A stretch of 64,000 nucleotides of DNA from Pseudomonas lactis (GCF_001439845.1 NZ_JYLO01000007.1:310001-374000), one strand, 5' to 3'. Positions 27,295 to 38,176 are shown, counted from the first letter of the stretch. The notes: a model not told the origin generated them from the sequence alone. Made by a program: numbers and translations.

Positions 27295-27327
27295 AAGTGC
27301 TCCCTGTGACCCTCACAGGGAGCACTT
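27295..27327. terminator. Perfect 15-bp hairpin between convergent genes
   Basis: AAGTGCTCCCTGTGA, loop CCC, TCACAGGGAGCACTT. It is symmetrical and lies between the small ORF and the old-yellow-enzyme gene. The U tracts are short, but the stem is strong enough to end transcription from both sides. Confidence 0.7.
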
Positions 27328-27330
27328 CCC

Positions 27331-28434
27331 TTACACCAGCGTTGTCAGCGCCTCACGACTGAAGGGCAAGATGTCACCCTCGCGCCCTTCGCGCACCTTC
27401 ACCGCCCAATCCGGGTCCACCAGCAATGCACGGCCCACTGCCACGAGGTCGAACTCATCGTTGTTCAGGCGCTCCAGCAGTTTCTCCAGGCTGGCAGGCT
27501 GGGCGACTTTGTCGGTGTTGACCATGAACTGCAGGAACTCGCCATCCAGGCCCACGCTGCCCACCGTGATAGTTGGGTTGCCGGTGAGCTGACGCGTCCA
27601 GCCGGCCAGGTTGAGGTCCGAGCCTTCAAATTCCGGCTCCCAGAAACGACGGGTGGAACAGTGGAAAATATCCACGCCAGCGTCAGACAATGGCTTGAGG
27701 AACTCACCCAACGCTTCAGGGCTTTGTACCAGGCGCGCGGTGTAGTCCTGCTGCTTCCACTGGGAGAAACGCAAGATGATCGGAAAATCCGGGCCGACAG
27801 CGGCGCGGGTCGCCTGGATCAGTTCGATGGCAAAGCGCGAGCGGTTGGCCAGGCTGCCACCGTATTCGTCGGTGCGCTGGTTGCTGCCTTCCCAGAAAAA
27901 CTGGTCGACGAGGTAGCCGTGGGCACCGTGGATTTCCACGCCGTCCATGCCGATGGCCTGGGCATCCTTGGCGGCTTGGGCGAAGGCGTTGATCACCTCC
28001 TTGATGTCCTGTTTGGTCATGCCGTGCACAACGACATTGCCGTCCTTGAGCTTTTCCATCGGGCCATAAGCCGGCACACTGGCGTCAGGCTCGGTGCCGA
28101 TACGGCGCACACTGCCCACATGCCACAGCTGCGGGACAATCTTGCCGCCTTCAGCGTGGACCGCATCGACCACTTTCTTCCAGCCAGCCAAGGCGGCTTC
28201 ACCGTAAAAATGCGGCACGTTGGGGTAGCCGTTGGAGGCTGGATGATCGACCACCGTGCCTTCAGTGATGATCAAGCCCACACCGGCAGCGGCACGGCGA
28301 CGGTAGTACTCGATGACTTTGGAGTTGGGTACGCCACCTGGGGAGAACGAACGGGTCATGGGCGCCATGACCACGCGGGTCGACAGTTGCAATGCACCGA
28401 GCTGGAAGGGTTTGAACAAGGCTTGGACGGGCAT
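27331..28434 (-). CDS. Old-yellow-enzyme family alkene reductase
   Basis: A 367-residue FMN oxidoreductase that reduces activated C=C bonds or nitro compounds with NAD(P)H. It carries the barrel start PFQLGALQLSTRVVMAPMTRS, the active-site segment EIHGAHGYLVDQFFW, and GGSLANRSRFAIELI. Start 28434 (MPVQALFK) has GGAG seven bases upstream and fits the family better than the ATG at 28446. The gene stands alone; no adjacent regulator is seen. Confidence 0.9.
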   Translation of the reverse strand: MPVQALFKPFQLGALQLSTRVVMAPMTRSFSPGGVPNSKVIEYYRRRAAAGVGLIITEGTVVDHPASNGYPNVPHFYGEAALAGWKKVVDAVHAEGGKIVPQLWHVGSVRRIGTEPDASVPAYGPMEKLKDGNVVVHGMTKQDIKEVINAFAQAAKDAQAIGMDGVEIHGAHGYLVDQFFWEGSNQRTDEYGGSLANRSRFAIELIQATRAAVGPDFPIILRFSQWKQQDYTARLVQSPEALGEFLKPLSDAGVDIFHCSTRRFWEPEFEGSDLNLAGWTRQLTGNPTITVGSVGLDGEFLQFMVNTDKVAQPASLEKLLERLNNDEFDLVAVGRALLVDPDWAVKVREGREGDILPFSREALTTLV

Positions 28435-28531
28435 GGAACGCTCCACGGGGGACTGAATTTATGATGCGGATAATATGGAGAGCTTGCAGCGCTGAGTAGC
28501 ACTATTGATCTAAATGATTAAGGGGTAAAAG

Positions 28532-28606
28532 CGGGACGCGGAGCGTCCAGGGTGGCATTCCCACGCAGAGCGTGGGAACGATCAACGCAGAGCGTGGGAA
28601 CGATCA
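28532..28606. repeat. Palindromic repeat, TTCCCACGC family
   Basis: Contains GGACGCGGAGCGTCC and two copies of CGCAGAGCGTGGGAACGATC. It is the same family as the long palindromes in the norR array, here in a shorter, partly duplicated form. Confidence 0.8.
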
Positions 28607-28620
28607 GGCCGTCACTGGCG

Positions 28621-29103
28621 TCAGCTCAGGGCTTTTTCGATGGCCTGGATGATGGAGGGATCTTCTGGGGGCGTACGGGGTGAGAAGCGCGCAAGTACGC
28701 GGCCATCTTTACCTAACAGGAATTTCTCGAAGTTCCAGGTGATATCCCCGGGGAATTCAGCGCCCTCGCCCGCCAGCAAGCGGTACAACTGGTGCCGATC
28801 AGGGCCGTTGACGTCGATCTTGCTGCCCAGTGGAAAGGTCACGCCATAGTTCAGGCTACAGAACTCGCGGATTTCTTCCTCGCTGCCCGGTTCCTGACCG
28901 GCAAACTGATTGCACGGCAAGCCGAGCACCGTAAACCCTTGGCCCTTGTACTGCTGGTAGAGGTTCTCCAACGCCGCGTATTGCGGGGTCAAACCACATT
29001 TGGACGCCACATTGACCACCAGCACGACTTGGCCCTTGAAAGGCGCCAGCGGTAGCGCTTGTCCGTCCAAGGCTTTGAGTTTCAGATCGTGGAAAGCACT
29101 CAT
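28621..29103 (-). CDS. Glutathione peroxidase
   Basis: A 160-residue thiol peroxidase of the glutathione peroxidase family, reducing hydroperoxides in the cytoplasm. The peroxidatic Cys is in NVASKCGLTPQY, with the Gln of LPCNQFAGQEPG and the Trp of ITWNFEKFL completing the catalytic set. Start 29103 (MSAFHDLKLK) is preferred to 29124. Bacterial members of this type often use thioredoxin rather than glutathione. Confidence 0.93.
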   Translation of the reverse strand: MSAFHDLKLKALDGQALPLAPFKGQVVLVVNVASKCGLTPQYAALENLYQQYKGQGFTVLGLPCNQFAGQEPGSEEEIREFCSLNYGVTFPLGSKIDVNGPDRHQLYRLLAGEGAEFPGDITWNFEKFLLGKDGRVLARFSPRTPPEDPSIIQAIEKALS

Positions 29104-29205
29104 GACGAACTCCAGATATCCCATGTTCTTTGCATTGCAGCCCTTCGGAGCTTACAACCGGCAAAGCTGCAATCATAGACGCCGATGACGAAACTCGCCT
29201 GCAGG

Positions 29206-29670
29206 TTACTGAGCGGTCGGCCAGGGCAAAATCGGAATCGCCGTCACCGCATTCTGCGGGCTGCCTTCGATCAGCCGGTCGCTGTAGACCAGATACACCA
29301 AGGTGTTGCGCTTCTTGTCGAGGAAACGCACGACCTGCATGGTCTTGAACACCAGGGAGGTGCGCTCCTTGAACACTTCGTCGCCGTCCTTGAGCTCACC
29401 CTTGAAGTGGATCGGGCCCACCTGGCGGCAGGCGATCGAGGCTTCGGCACGGTCTTCGGCCAGGCCCAGGCCGCCCTTTACGCCGCCGGTCTTGGCGCGG
29501 GACAGGTAGCACGTCACGCCATCGACCTTGGGGTCGTCAAACGCTTCGACCACAATCCGATCGTTGGGGCCGACGAACTTGAACACCGTCGACACCTGGC
29601 CGACCTCTTCGGCCGAGGCCAGCAGTGGCATGGCCAACAGCAGGCCGAGCAATCCCTTCATCACGCGCAT
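29206..29670 (-). CDS. creA: CreA family exported protein
   Basis: A 154-residue CreA protein with a signal peptide ([20 protein letters not shown]) and the conserved core [20 protein letters not shown] and [14 protein letters not shown]. Function unknown despite wide conservation. Start 29670 follows AGGAA. It lies 16 bases after proB on the same strand, as in other pseudomonads, and so is likely co-transcribed with it. Confidence 0.93.
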   Translation of the reverse strand: MRVMKGLLGLLLAMPLLASAEEVGQVSTVFKFVGPNDRIVVEAFDDPKVDGVTCYLSRAKTGGVKGGLGLAEDRAEASIACRQVGPIHFKGELKDGDEVFKERTSLVFKTMQVVRFLDKKRNTLVYLVYSDRLIEGSPQNAVTAIPILPWPTAQ

Positions 29671-29686
29671 CGTGTATTTCCTATGG

Positions 29687-30805
29687 TTAGACCAGGATCA
29701 GGTTGTCGCGGTGAACCAGTTCCGGTTCTGCCATATAACCCAAGAGTCCGACAATGGCGTCGGAGGGTTGTCCGATAATCTTCTGTGCTTCCAGGGCGCT
29801 GTAGTTGGCCAGGCCGCGCGCAATCTCGCGACCGTCTGGCGCAACGCACACCACCATCTCGCCACGGCGGAAGCTGCCCTGCACCAACTTCACACCCACC
29901 GGCAGCAGGCTCTTGTTGCCTTGGGACAACGCCGCTACTGCGCCTGCGTCCAGCACCAGGGTGCCACGGGTTTGCAGATGACCGGCCAGCCATTGCTTGC
30001 GCGCCGCCAGCATGCCGCGCTCCGGCGACAGCAACGTACCGATGCGCTCACCGGCCTTGAGGCGATCGAGCACGCGCTCCAGGCGCCCGCCGACGATGAT
30101 GGTGTGGGCCCCCGAACGCGCGGCCAGGCGCGCAGCGCGCAGCTTGGTCTGCATGCCACCGCGACCCAGGGCACCGCCGACACTGCCGGCGACCGCATCC
30201 AGCGCCGGGTCATCGGCGCGGGCTTCATAGATAAGCTGGGCATCGGGGTTGTTGCGCGGGTCGGCGTCGAACATGCCATCGCGGTCGGTGAGGATCACCA
30301 GCAGGTCGGCCTCTACCAGATTGGCCACCAGGGCGGCCAGGGTGTCGTTGTCACCGAAGCGGATTTCGTCGGTGACCACGGTGTCGTTCTCGTTGATGAC
30401 CGGGATGACCTTGAGCTCCACCAGCGCGCGCAAGGTGCTGCGGGCGTTGAGGTAGCGCTTGCGGTCGGACAGGTCGTCGTGGGTCAGCAGCACCTGCGCC
30501 GTGTGGCGGCCGTGCTCGGCAAAGCTGGATTCCCAGGCTTGCACCAGGCCCATCTGGCCGATGGCGGCGGCGGCTTGCAGTTCGTGCATCGCGCTGGGTC
30601 GCGCGGTCCAGCCGAGGCGGCTCATCCCGGCGGCAACCGCTCCGGACGACACCAGCACCAACTCAACGCCTGCTTCATGCAAGGCCACCATCTGCTCGAC
30701 CCAGACGCTCATGGCTGCGCGATCCAGACCTTTGCCATCCGCCGTCAACAGCGCACTGCCGATTTTCACGACCCAACGCTGCGCACCTGTCACTTTGCTC
30801 CGCAT
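29687..30805 (-). CDS. proB: Glutamate 5-kinase
   Basis: First enzyme of proline synthesis, phosphorylating the gamma-carboxyl of glutamate. The 372-residue protein has an amino-acid-kinase domain ([47 protein letters not shown] in parts) and a C-terminal PUA domain ([20 protein letters not shown]). Start 30805 (MRSKVTGAQ) matches the genus. It follows obgE, from which it is separated by a hairpin terminator. Confidence 0.96.
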   Translation of the reverse strand: MRSKVTGAQRWVVKIGSALLTADGKGLDRAAMSVWVEQMVALHEAGVELVLVSSGAVAAGMSRLGWTARPSAMHELQAAAAIGQMGLVQAWESSFAEHGRHTAQVLLTHDDLSDRKRYLNARSTLRALVELKVIPVINENDTVVTDEIRFGDNDTLAALVANLVEADLLVILTDRDGMFDADPRNNPDAQLIYEARADDPALDAVAGSVGGALGRGGMQTKLRAARLAARSGAHTIIVGGRLERVLDRLKAGERIGTLLSPERGMLAARKQWLAGHLQTRGTLVLDAGAVAALSQGNKSLLPVGVKLVQGSFRRGEMVVCVAPDGREIARGLANYSALEAQKIIGQPSDAIVGLLGYMAEPELVHRDNLILV

Positions 30806-30872
30806 CATCTTCAACCTTAGAGTGAGGGCCGCGCGACCCAGCGCTGCCCATAACGTTATACCCGGATACCAA

Positions 30873-30896
30873 AACGCCGCTCCAGGGAGCGGCGTT
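30873..30896 (-). terminator. Hairpin between obgE and proB
   Basis: AACGCCGCTCC/GGAGCGGCGTT, a nearly perfect 11-base stem with a tiny loop, followed on the minus strand by TTTTGG. It lies directly after obgE. Confidence 0.75.
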
Positions 30897-30914
30897 CAAG
30901 TTTATCGCAACGGA

Positions 30915-32168
<1,254 letters not shown>

Positions 32169-32286
32169 TTAAGAAACCAAGACATAAGACTCTTGCAAAA
32201 ATGAGCGCAGCGACCTCAATCAGCGACCGCAAACCAGCGCCTGAGCTCATCACAGACAGCTTTGCAAGAGACTCACTCCACAAACG

Positions 32287-32315
32287 AAAAAGCCCCGTCG
32301 CAAGACAGGGCTTTT
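32287..32315 (-). terminator. Terminator after rpmA
   Basis: AAAAGCCCcGTC, loop GCAA, GACaGGGCTTTT, followed on the minus strand by TTTTTCGTTT. It lies 16 bases after rpmA, so obgE must have its own promoter in 32139-32286. Confidence 0.85.
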
Positions 32316-32330
32316 CCAGCGATCTCGCAA

Positions 32331-32588
32331 TTAAGCTGCGACAACGCTCACGTAACGGCGGTTGAACGCGCCCTTTACTTCGAACTTGATCACGCCTTCG
32401 ATTTTAGCGAAGAGGGTGTGATCTTTACCCATGCCAACACCGTAACCGGCGTGGAATTGGGTGCCGCGCTGACGCACGATGATGTTGCCCGGAATGATTT
32501 TCTGGCCGCCATACATCTTCACGCCAAGGCGTTTGGCTTCTGAGTCGCGACCGTTACGGGTACTACCACCAGCTTTTTTGTGTGCCAT
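32331..32588 (-). CDS. rpmA: 50S ribosomal protein L27
   Basis: 85 residues starting [20 protein letters not shown], the standard L27 N-terminus, and containing [20 protein letters not shown]. It follows rplU by 34 bases in an operon. Confidence 0.98.
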   Translation of the reverse strand: MAHKKAGGSTRNGRDSEAKRLGVKMYGGQKIIPGNIIVRQRGTQFHAGYGVGMGKDHTLFAKIEGVIKFEVKGAFNRRYVSVVAA

Positions 32589-32622
32589 GAGTCAATTCTC
32601 CTAGTGAGGAATTAGGCTGAAA

Positions 32623-32937
32623 TTAAGCCTGAATACCGGTGATTTTGATCTCGGTGTACCACTGGCGGTGGCCCATACGCTTCATGTGGTGCTTACGACG
32701 ACGGAACTTGATGATGCGGACTTTATCGTGACGACCTTGGGAGATCACTTCAGCCACAACGGTAGCGCCAGCAACAACTGGAGCGCCGATGTTCACGTCA
32801 TCGCCATTGGCGACCAACAGAACGCGATCAAAAGTAACGGATTCGCCAGTAGCGACTTCCAGTTTCTCGATCTTCAGGTATTCACCTGGGGCGACTTTGT
32901 ATTGCTTGCCACCAGTAACAATTACTGCGTACGACAT
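32623..32937 (-). CDS. rplU: 50S ribosomal protein L21
   Basis: 104 residues starting [20 protein letters not shown] with the L21 signature [21 protein letters not shown] near the C-terminus (read in two parts). Start 32937. First gene of the rplU-rpmA operon; divergent from ispB. Confidence 0.98.
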   Translation of the reverse strand: MSYAVIVTGGKQYKVAPGEYLKIEKLEVATGESVTFDRVLLVANGDDVNIGAPVVAGATVVAEVISQGRHDKVRIIKFRRRKHHMKRMGHRQWYTEIKITGIQA

Positions 32938-33176
32938 GGTATTTCTCCGATAATCCTGCTCACCCAGCGCTTTATAAGAAGAGGTATTGGCTGGCATGGC
33001 TGCATGGGATGGACGTCCCTAATGCAATTGCGTAAGGCAGGTGCTGCCCAGGAAGTTCAGGGTGCGCGATTGTACGCAAGGTAAAGAGGTGTTGCAAGGG
33101 GCCGTCTATCGCGCCTTGACACTGCGGGGTGAGGGTCCTAGCATGCCGCGCAACCCTTCTGGAGCGACTGTCGCTG

Positions 33177-34145
33177 ATGCAACCCCAAGCTTTCTACCGC
33201 GCGGTCGCGGACGATTTTAGCGCCGTCGACGGCATCATCAAGCAGCAGCTGACGTCTAAAGTGCCGCTGGTCTCCAAAATTGGCGACTACATTACGTCGG
33301 CGGGCGGCAAACGCCTGCGTCCTTTATTAGTGTTGCTGTGCGGCAAGGCCCTGGGCCGTCAAGGCGACGACCTGCGCCTGCTGGCTGCCACCATCGAATT
33401 CCTGCACACCGCCACCCTGCTGCATGACGACGTGGTCGACATGTCCGGCATGCGCCGTGGTCGCGAGACCGCAAACGCGATGTGGGGCAACGCGCCCAGC
33501 GTGTTGGTGGGCGACTTCCTGTATTCGCGCTCGTTCGAAATGATGGTCGAGCTGGGCTCGATGCCCGTGATGAAGATTCTTTCACAGGCCACACGCATCA
33601 TCGCCGAAGGCGAAGTGTTGCAGCTGTCCAAAGTCCGCGACGCCAGCACCACCGAAGAAACCTATATGGAAGTGATTCGCGGCAAAACCGCGATGCTCTT
33701 CGAAGCCTCTACCCACAGTGCCGCCGCGCTGTGTGGCGCCACCGCCGAACAGGCCGAGGCGCTGCGCACGTTCGGTGACCACCTGGGCGTGGCGTTCCAA
33801 CTGGTGGATGACCTGCTCGATTACAAGGGCGACGCCGAAACCCTGGGCAAGAACGTCGGTGACGACCTGGCCGAGGGCAAGCCGACCTTGCCGCTGATCT
33901 ACACCATGCGCGAAGGCACGCCGGAACAGGCCGCTCTGGTGCGCAAGGCGATCCAGAAAGGCGGGATCGAAGACCTGGAAGCCATCCGTGCCGCCGTGGA
34001 AGCCTCGGGTTCCCTGGAGTACACCGCGCAACTGGCGCGTGACTACGTGGCCCGTGCGATTACGTGTCTGGAAGCCCTGCCGGCCAGTGAATACCGGGAT
34101 GCCCTGGTTGAGCTGAGTGAGTTTGCGGTCGCCCGTACTCACTGA
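33177..34145 (+). CDS. ispB: Octaprenyl diphosphate synthase
   Basis: Makes the isoprenoid side chain of ubiquinone. The 322-residue all-trans prenyltransferase has both aspartate-rich motifs, LLHDDVVD and LVDDLLDY, and the GGKRLRP substrate site. Start 33177 (MQPQAFYRAV) is preferred to 33129. Divergent from rplU, the conserved order in the genus. Confidence 0.95.
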   Translation: MQPQAFYRAVADDFSAVDGIIKQQLTSKVPLVSKIGDYITSAGGKRLRPLLVLLCGKALGRQGDDLRLLAATIEFLHTATLLHDDVVDMSGMRRGRETANAMWGNAPSVLVGDFLYSRSFEMMVELGSMPVMKILSQATRIIAEGEVLQLSKVRDASTTEETYMEVIRGKTAMLFEASTHSAAALCGATAEQAEALRTFGDHLGVAFQLVDDLLDYKGDAETLGKNVGDDLAEGKPTLPLIYTMREGTPEQAALVRKAIQKGGIEDLEAIRAAVEASGSLEYTAQLARDYVARAITCLEALPASEYRDALVELSEFAVARTH

Positions 34146-34159
34146 TTCCGCGCTGTTTA

Positions 34160-34234
34160 ATGTGGGAGCTGGCTTGCCTGCGATAACTGGAGTGAATTCA
34201 CTGCCACTATCGCAGGCAAGCCAGCTCCCACATT
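34160..34234. repeat. REP pair
   Basis: TGTGGGAGCTGGCTTGCCTG and an inverted TATCGCAGGCAAGCCAGCTC partner close a 75-base palindromic unit 15 bases after ispB. Confidence 0.88.
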
Positions 34235-34315
34235 AGGACGAGTCCAACCCCATCCGCGTTTAAAACCCTATATAATGTGCGACTTTTAGCCATCCCTGAC
34301 TTTCTAGGAGCTTTA

Positions 34316-34657
34316 GTGAGCACGTTGCCTCCCTGCCCCAAATGCAATTCCGAATACACCTACGAAGACGGCGCCCATCTGATCTGCCCGGAATGCGCCC
34401 ATGAATGGTCCGCCACTGGCGAGGCCGAAGTGGTTGGCGATGAAACCGTGAAGAAAGACTCTGTGGGCAACGTCCTGCAGGACGGCGACACCATCACAGT
34501 GATCAAAGACCTCAAGGTCAAGGGCACTTCCCTGGTGGTCAAAGTCGGCACCAAGGTCAAGAACATCCGGCTGTGCGACGGCGACCACGATATCGATTGC
34601 AAGATCGACGGTATCGGCCCCATGAAGCTCAAGTCCGAGTTCGTGCGCAAAGTCTGA
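34316..34657 (+). CDS. PhnA/YjdM zinc-ribbon protein
   Basis: A 113-residue protein with an N-terminal zinc ribbon ([13 protein letters not shown]...CPECAHEW) and the PhnA C-terminal domain ([20 protein letters not shown]). The name comes from a phosphonate locus, but the family is not a phosphonoacetate hydrolase in most bacteria and its role is unclear. I place the start at GTG 34316, which follows AGGAG at the correct distance. Confidence 0.88.
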   Translation: MSTLPPCPKCNSEYTYEDGAHLICPECAHEWSATGEAEVVGDETVKKDSVGNVLQDGDTITVIKDLKVKGTSLVVKVGTKVKNIRLCDGDHDIDCKIDGIGPMKLKSEFVRKV

Positions 34658-34762
34658 TCCTGCTGCATTCCATCCCGCGCCCGCCGCGGGGTGGCGTTTT
34701 GCCCTCTGCGTTGATCGAACGCAATACCCACACAGAAAAAAACAGAAACTGCCAATAGACGC

Positions 34763-34794
34763 TTGCTATTCTACGAATAAGAATTATTCTCATT
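34763..34794 (+). promoter_or_regulatory. Fur box over a sigma-70 promoter
   Basis: AATAAGAATTATTCTCATT (34776-34794) differs at one base from a perfect palindromic Fur box. It overlaps a promoter made of TTGCTA (34763-34768) and TATTCT (34785-34790) with 16-base spacing, so iron-loaded Fur would block RNA polymerase. The start of the small downstream gene is 24 bases away. Confidence 0.8.
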
Positions 34795-34817
34795 GAAACC
34801 CATCAAGGAGAACGACC

Positions 34818-35075
34818 ATGACTTATTTGATAGATGCCTGGCTGGATCGCCCTCACCCTTACCTGCGAATCCTGCATCGGGAAACCGGTGAAGTCTGTGC
34901 GGTGCTTGAAGAAGAAGCGCTGAACGAGCTGCAGGACCAGGGCGATCTGGACGTCAATGGCCTGAGTTCCAGTGAGCCTGGGGTGCTGAAGGAAGTGGTG
35001 AGGAATCTGTTTCTGTTCTGCTATGCACGAGCGTTGCGCCCGGCGACGGAGCTTAATGGCAAGTTCCATCCATGA
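34818..35075 (+). CDS. Small iron-regulated protein (PA4570-like)
   Basis: An 85-residue acidic soluble protein (MTYLIDAWLDRPHPYLRILHRETGEVC...) of unknown function. Position between ispB and fklB corresponds to P. aeruginosa PA4570, a small gene known to be strongly iron repressed. An excellent AAGGAG lies eight bases before the ATG, and a near-perfect Fur box covers its promoter. One or two cysteines (C31, C73) are the only possible metal ligands visible. A role in the low-iron response is supported by control, not by domain content. Confidence 0.8.
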   Translation: MTYLIDAWLDRPHPYLRILHRETGEVCAVLEEEALNELQDQGDLDVNGLSSSEPGVLKEVVRNLFLFCYARALRPATELNGKFHP

Positions 35076-35135
35076 AGAAACTGGCAAATGCCTGTTGGGG
35101 CGAACGCGTTCGTCCCAACAGGTAACCAGCGGGTC

Positions 35136-35753
35136 TTACAGAACGTCGAGCAGCTCGACGTCGAATACCAGAACGCTGTGCGGCGGGATGCTGCCAACGC
35201 CTTGAGCGCCGTAAGCCAGTTCGCTCGGCACGTACAGGCGCCATTTGCTGCCGGCATTCATCAGTTGCAGGGCTTCGGTCCAGCCGGCGATCACGCCGCC
35301 AACCGGGAATTCTGCAGGCTGGCCGCGCTCGTAGGAGCTGTCGAACACAGTGCCGTCGATCAGGGTGCCGTGGTAGTGAGTACGCACTTGGTCTTCACGG
35401 GTCGGCTTGGCGCCGGTACCAGCCGTCAGCACTTCAAATTGCAGGCCGGAAGCCAGGGTGGTGATGCCATCACGCTTGGCGTTTTCCGCCAGGAAAGCCA
35501 GGCCAGCGCCTGCTGCAGCTTCAGCCTTGGCAGCGGCTTCGGCTTGCATGATTTCACGGATCACTTTGAAGCTGGCCGCCATTTGCTCTTGGTCAACACG
35601 GCTAGGCTTGCCTGCGAACGCGTCGGTCAGGCCGGCCAGGATCGCGTCCAGGCTGACGCCCGGTGGCGGGTTGTCACGCAGTTGGTCGCCCAACTGACGG
35701 CCGATACCGTAGCTGACGCGGGTTTCGTCGGTGGACAGATTAACTTCGGACAT
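35136..35753 (-). CDS. fklB: FKBP-type peptidyl-prolyl isomerase
   Basis: A 205-residue FklB/Mip-like prolyl isomerase. It has an N-terminal helical dimerisation half (MSEVNLSTDETRVSYGIGRQ) and a C-terminal FKBP domain (VRTHYHGTLIDGTVFDSSY, VIAGWTEALQLMNAGSKWRLYVP in parts, IPPHSVLVFDVELL). No signal peptide, so it is cytoplasmic. Start 35753. The cytochrome gene found beside fklB in P. aeruginosa is absent here. Confidence 0.95.
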   Translation of the reverse strand: MSEVNLSTDETRVSYGIGRQLGDQLRDNPPPGVSLDAILAGLTDAFAGKPSRVDQEQMAASFKVIREIMQAEAAAKAEAAAGAGLAFLAENAKRDGITTLASGLQFEVLTAGTGAKPTREDQVRTHYHGTLIDGTVFDSSYERGQPAEFPVGGVIAGWTEALQLMNAGSKWRLYVPSELAYGAQGVGSIPPHSVLVFDVELLDVL

Positions 35754-35856
35754 GAAGAGGCTCCGCTGTAGGACGCCACAGTTTCCCGCGCCGCCCAGAA
35801 CTAAAAGGGCCCGCAGACTAGCACACATGAGCGGGCCGTGATCAGCCCCACCCCGG

Positions 35857-37080
35857 CTACCAAAGCGCCAGATCATAGGTCAGGTACAACCGGTAGTTGT
35901 CCCGGTCACTGGCATAGGTTGAGCGATAAGTGGCCTTGCGCACCTCCACACCCAGGCCTTTGAAGGTGCTGTCCTGAACCACGTACCGCAGATTCGTGTC
36001 GGATTCCCACTCCCGTGCCTCACGCCCTTTGAAGTCGCCGTTTTGCCCTTTGTAGTAGCGGGTCATGAAACTCAAGCCAGGCAGTACCGCCGCCAAGTCA
36101 TAGTCGTAGCGCAGCATCCAGGTTTGCTCACCCGCCTGGATGAACTTGCCCACACCCGCGTTACTAAAGGAATACAACGTCGACACACTTGCATATGGCA
36201 ACGCCGTCTCGCCACTGACTTTCTGATAGCCCACACCCAGCGCCTGCGCACCCAGGCGATAGGTAAACAGGCCGCTGAACATGTCACTGTCGACTGCACC
36301 GTTACGTGCCTCACCGGCTTCACTGCTGATGAAATAGCGCAAGTCGCTGGTCAGCGTGCCCCGGCCCAACGGCTGCTTATGCACAAGGCCGAAGAATTGC
36401 TGGCGGTAGAATTCGCGCATTTCGCCGTAGTACCACGTGCCACTGAGCTTTGGCGTAAAGGCGTAGGTGGCGCCAGCGAAATCGAAGTCACTGCCCTTCT
36501 TGCCACTGTAGCCCTGGGGATAAATATCCACGCTGTCGGTGGAGTTACGCAGCTTGAATTTATCCAGTTACCCGGCGTGCAGGTACAGGTCGCGAATGCC
36601 GGTGTATTCCACTTGAGTGCCCTGGAAGGTCTGCGGCAACAGGCGGCCATCGTTGTGCACCAGCACCGGGATCTTTGGCAGCAACGTACCGGTTTTCACC
36701 ACCGCGTCGCCCCAGCGCAGCTTGGCCGTGACTCCCAGGCTGGAAAACTCGCTGGCCGCATGACCATCGTCATGCACCGGCAGCAAACCCGTGCCGGCGT
36801 GGGTCGGGCTGGAGTCCAGACGCAAGCCCGCCAGCCCCAGGGCATCCAGGCCAAACCCAACAGTGCCCTCGGTATAACCTGACTGCAGATTGAGCAGAAA
36901 GCCTTGGGCCCACTCCTTGCGGTCTTCGCCCCCGTCGCGGTAGCCGTCGTTGAAGTAGAAGTTACGCAAGGTCAATCGGCCTTGGGAATCCTCCCAGAAC
37001 CCCTGGGCCATTACTGCAGGCGACAAGCTCGCTAGCAACCCCGCGGAGACTATTCCCCCCCTCGTGAAAAAATCACGCAT
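35857..37080 (-). pseudogene. OprD-family porin interrupted by one in-frame TAA
   Basis: A full-length OprD-type outer-membrane porin of 408 codons, with a signal peptide (MRDFFTRGGIVSAGLLASLSPAVMA), the OprD opening QGFWEDSQGRLTLRNFYFND and a C-terminal aromatic end (LTYDLALW). It is split by a single stop codon at 36568-36570. The frame is otherwise open and unshifted: ...LYLHAG-stop-LDKFKLRNSTDS, where the family has Gln, so a CAA to TAA change explains it. The second half keeps good family sequence, so the mutation is recent or a sequencing error. It is divergent from a LysR regulator and probably belonged to that regulon as the uptake porin for its substrate. Confidence 0.88.
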
Positions 37081-37190
37081 AAACCGTTCCTCAATGCCGT
37101 GTTGTGTTTTTTTATGGGCAGTTGCGCAGGCGCGACAGGCTGGACGGCATGTCGCGTTGCAGCGGACACTAACGGCTCATCAACTGCCCC

Positions 37191-37215
37191 ACAACGTTAT
37201 GCGAGAAGCGCATCA
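37191..37215. promoter_or_regulatory. LysR-type operator in oprD/LysR divergent region
   Basis: ATGCGAGAAGCGCAT (37199-37213) is a perfect T-N11-A dyad with five-base arms. It overlaps ACAACGTTATGCG (37191-37203), a 13-base motif found again in inverted orientation at 38177-38189, upstream of the transporter gene. Both features point to the LysR protein encoded at 37266. Confidence 0.55.
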
Positions 37216-37265
37216 GGCTATGCGTGAAGCACCCGCCGCCCTTGCCAACCGACAGGAAGAACACG

Positions 37266-38162
37266 GTGAATCTCAAGCAACTCGAAGCTTTCAAAGCGAT
37301 CATGTCTACCGGCTCGACCATCGGTGCCGCGACACGCATGGGCCTCTCGCAATCGGCGGTCAGCCGCCTGCTGAGCCAGTTGGAAGAGCATGTGGGTTTT
37401 GCCCTGTTCCTGCGCAAGAAAGGCCGCCTGATGGCCACGCCAGAGGCCGAGGAACTGCTCACCGAAGTCGCCGGACTGGTCGATGGGATGCAGCGTATCC
37501 AGCGCCTGGCTGACGAGATGCGTGTAGGGCGTTCGCGCAAAAGCCTGCTCAAGGTCGCGGTACCCACCAGCATGACCCAGGAGCTGTTGCCACGCATCGT
37601 GGCGCAGTTTCTCAAGGAGCATGACGACATTGTCGTGGAACTGCTGACCGGTTCTTACGACACGATCGAGCGTGCGGTGCTGGACCGTTCCGCCGACCTG
37701 GGCTTTGTACGCCTGCCCACGGAAATACCTGACTTCGATGTCGAGCCGGTGCTACAAACCGAAGGCGTCTGCGTGATGCCCGCCGACCATCCGCTGACCC
37801 GTCACGCCTGCATCCAAGTGCAGCACCTGCGCGATGTGCCGTTGGTGATGCTCGGCCGGCAACGCGCATTGCGGGCCGAGCTGAACCAGGTGTTTCGTGC
37901 CGCCAACCTCACACCGCAGGTGCGGGTCGAGGTGCACTCGGTCGGGGCAGCGTGCAGCTTCGTTGCCGAGGGCCTGGGGGTGTCGATCGTCAATGGTCTG
38001 CTGGCCAGCCACTTCCGGCATTTGCCCATCGTCACCCGCCCGTTTCGCCCGGCGCTGCCCTACGCATTCGGCCTGGCGTTTCGCGCCAATGAGCCGCGCT
38101 CGCAACTGGTACACGCGTTTGCCGAGCACCTCAAGCAGGGTCTGGCCGCACAAAACGCATAG
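37266..38162 (+). CDS. LysR-family regulator
   Basis: A 298-residue LysR regulator. The N-terminal winged helix-turn-helix reads LKQLEAFKAIMSTGSTIGAA TRMGLSQSAVSRLLSQLE (residues 3-40), followed by the periplasmic-binding-like sensor domain. I take GTG 37266 as the start because AGGAAG lies at the correct distance and the family begins M-N-L-K-Q. It is divergent from the OprD pseudogene and upstream of a YfcC-type transporter and a CocE-type hydrolase. A shared 13-base motif on both sides suggests it controls all of them. Confidence 0.88.
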   Translation: MNLKQLEAFKAIMSTGSTIGAATRMGLSQSAVSRLLSQLEEHVGFALFLRKKGRLMATPEAEELLTEVAGLVDGMQRIQRLADEMRVGRSRKSLLKVAVPTSMTQELLPRIVAQFLKEHDDIVVELLTGSYDTIERAVLDRSADLGFVRLPTEIPDFDVEPVLQTEGVCVMPADHPLTRHACIQVQHLRDVPLVMLGRQRALRAELNQVFRAANLTPQVRVEVHSVGAACSFVAEGLGVSIVNGLLASHFRHLPIVTRPFRPALPYAFGLAFRANEPRSQLVHAFAEHLKQGLAAQNA

Positions 38163-38176
38163 CCCAACCCACCCCA

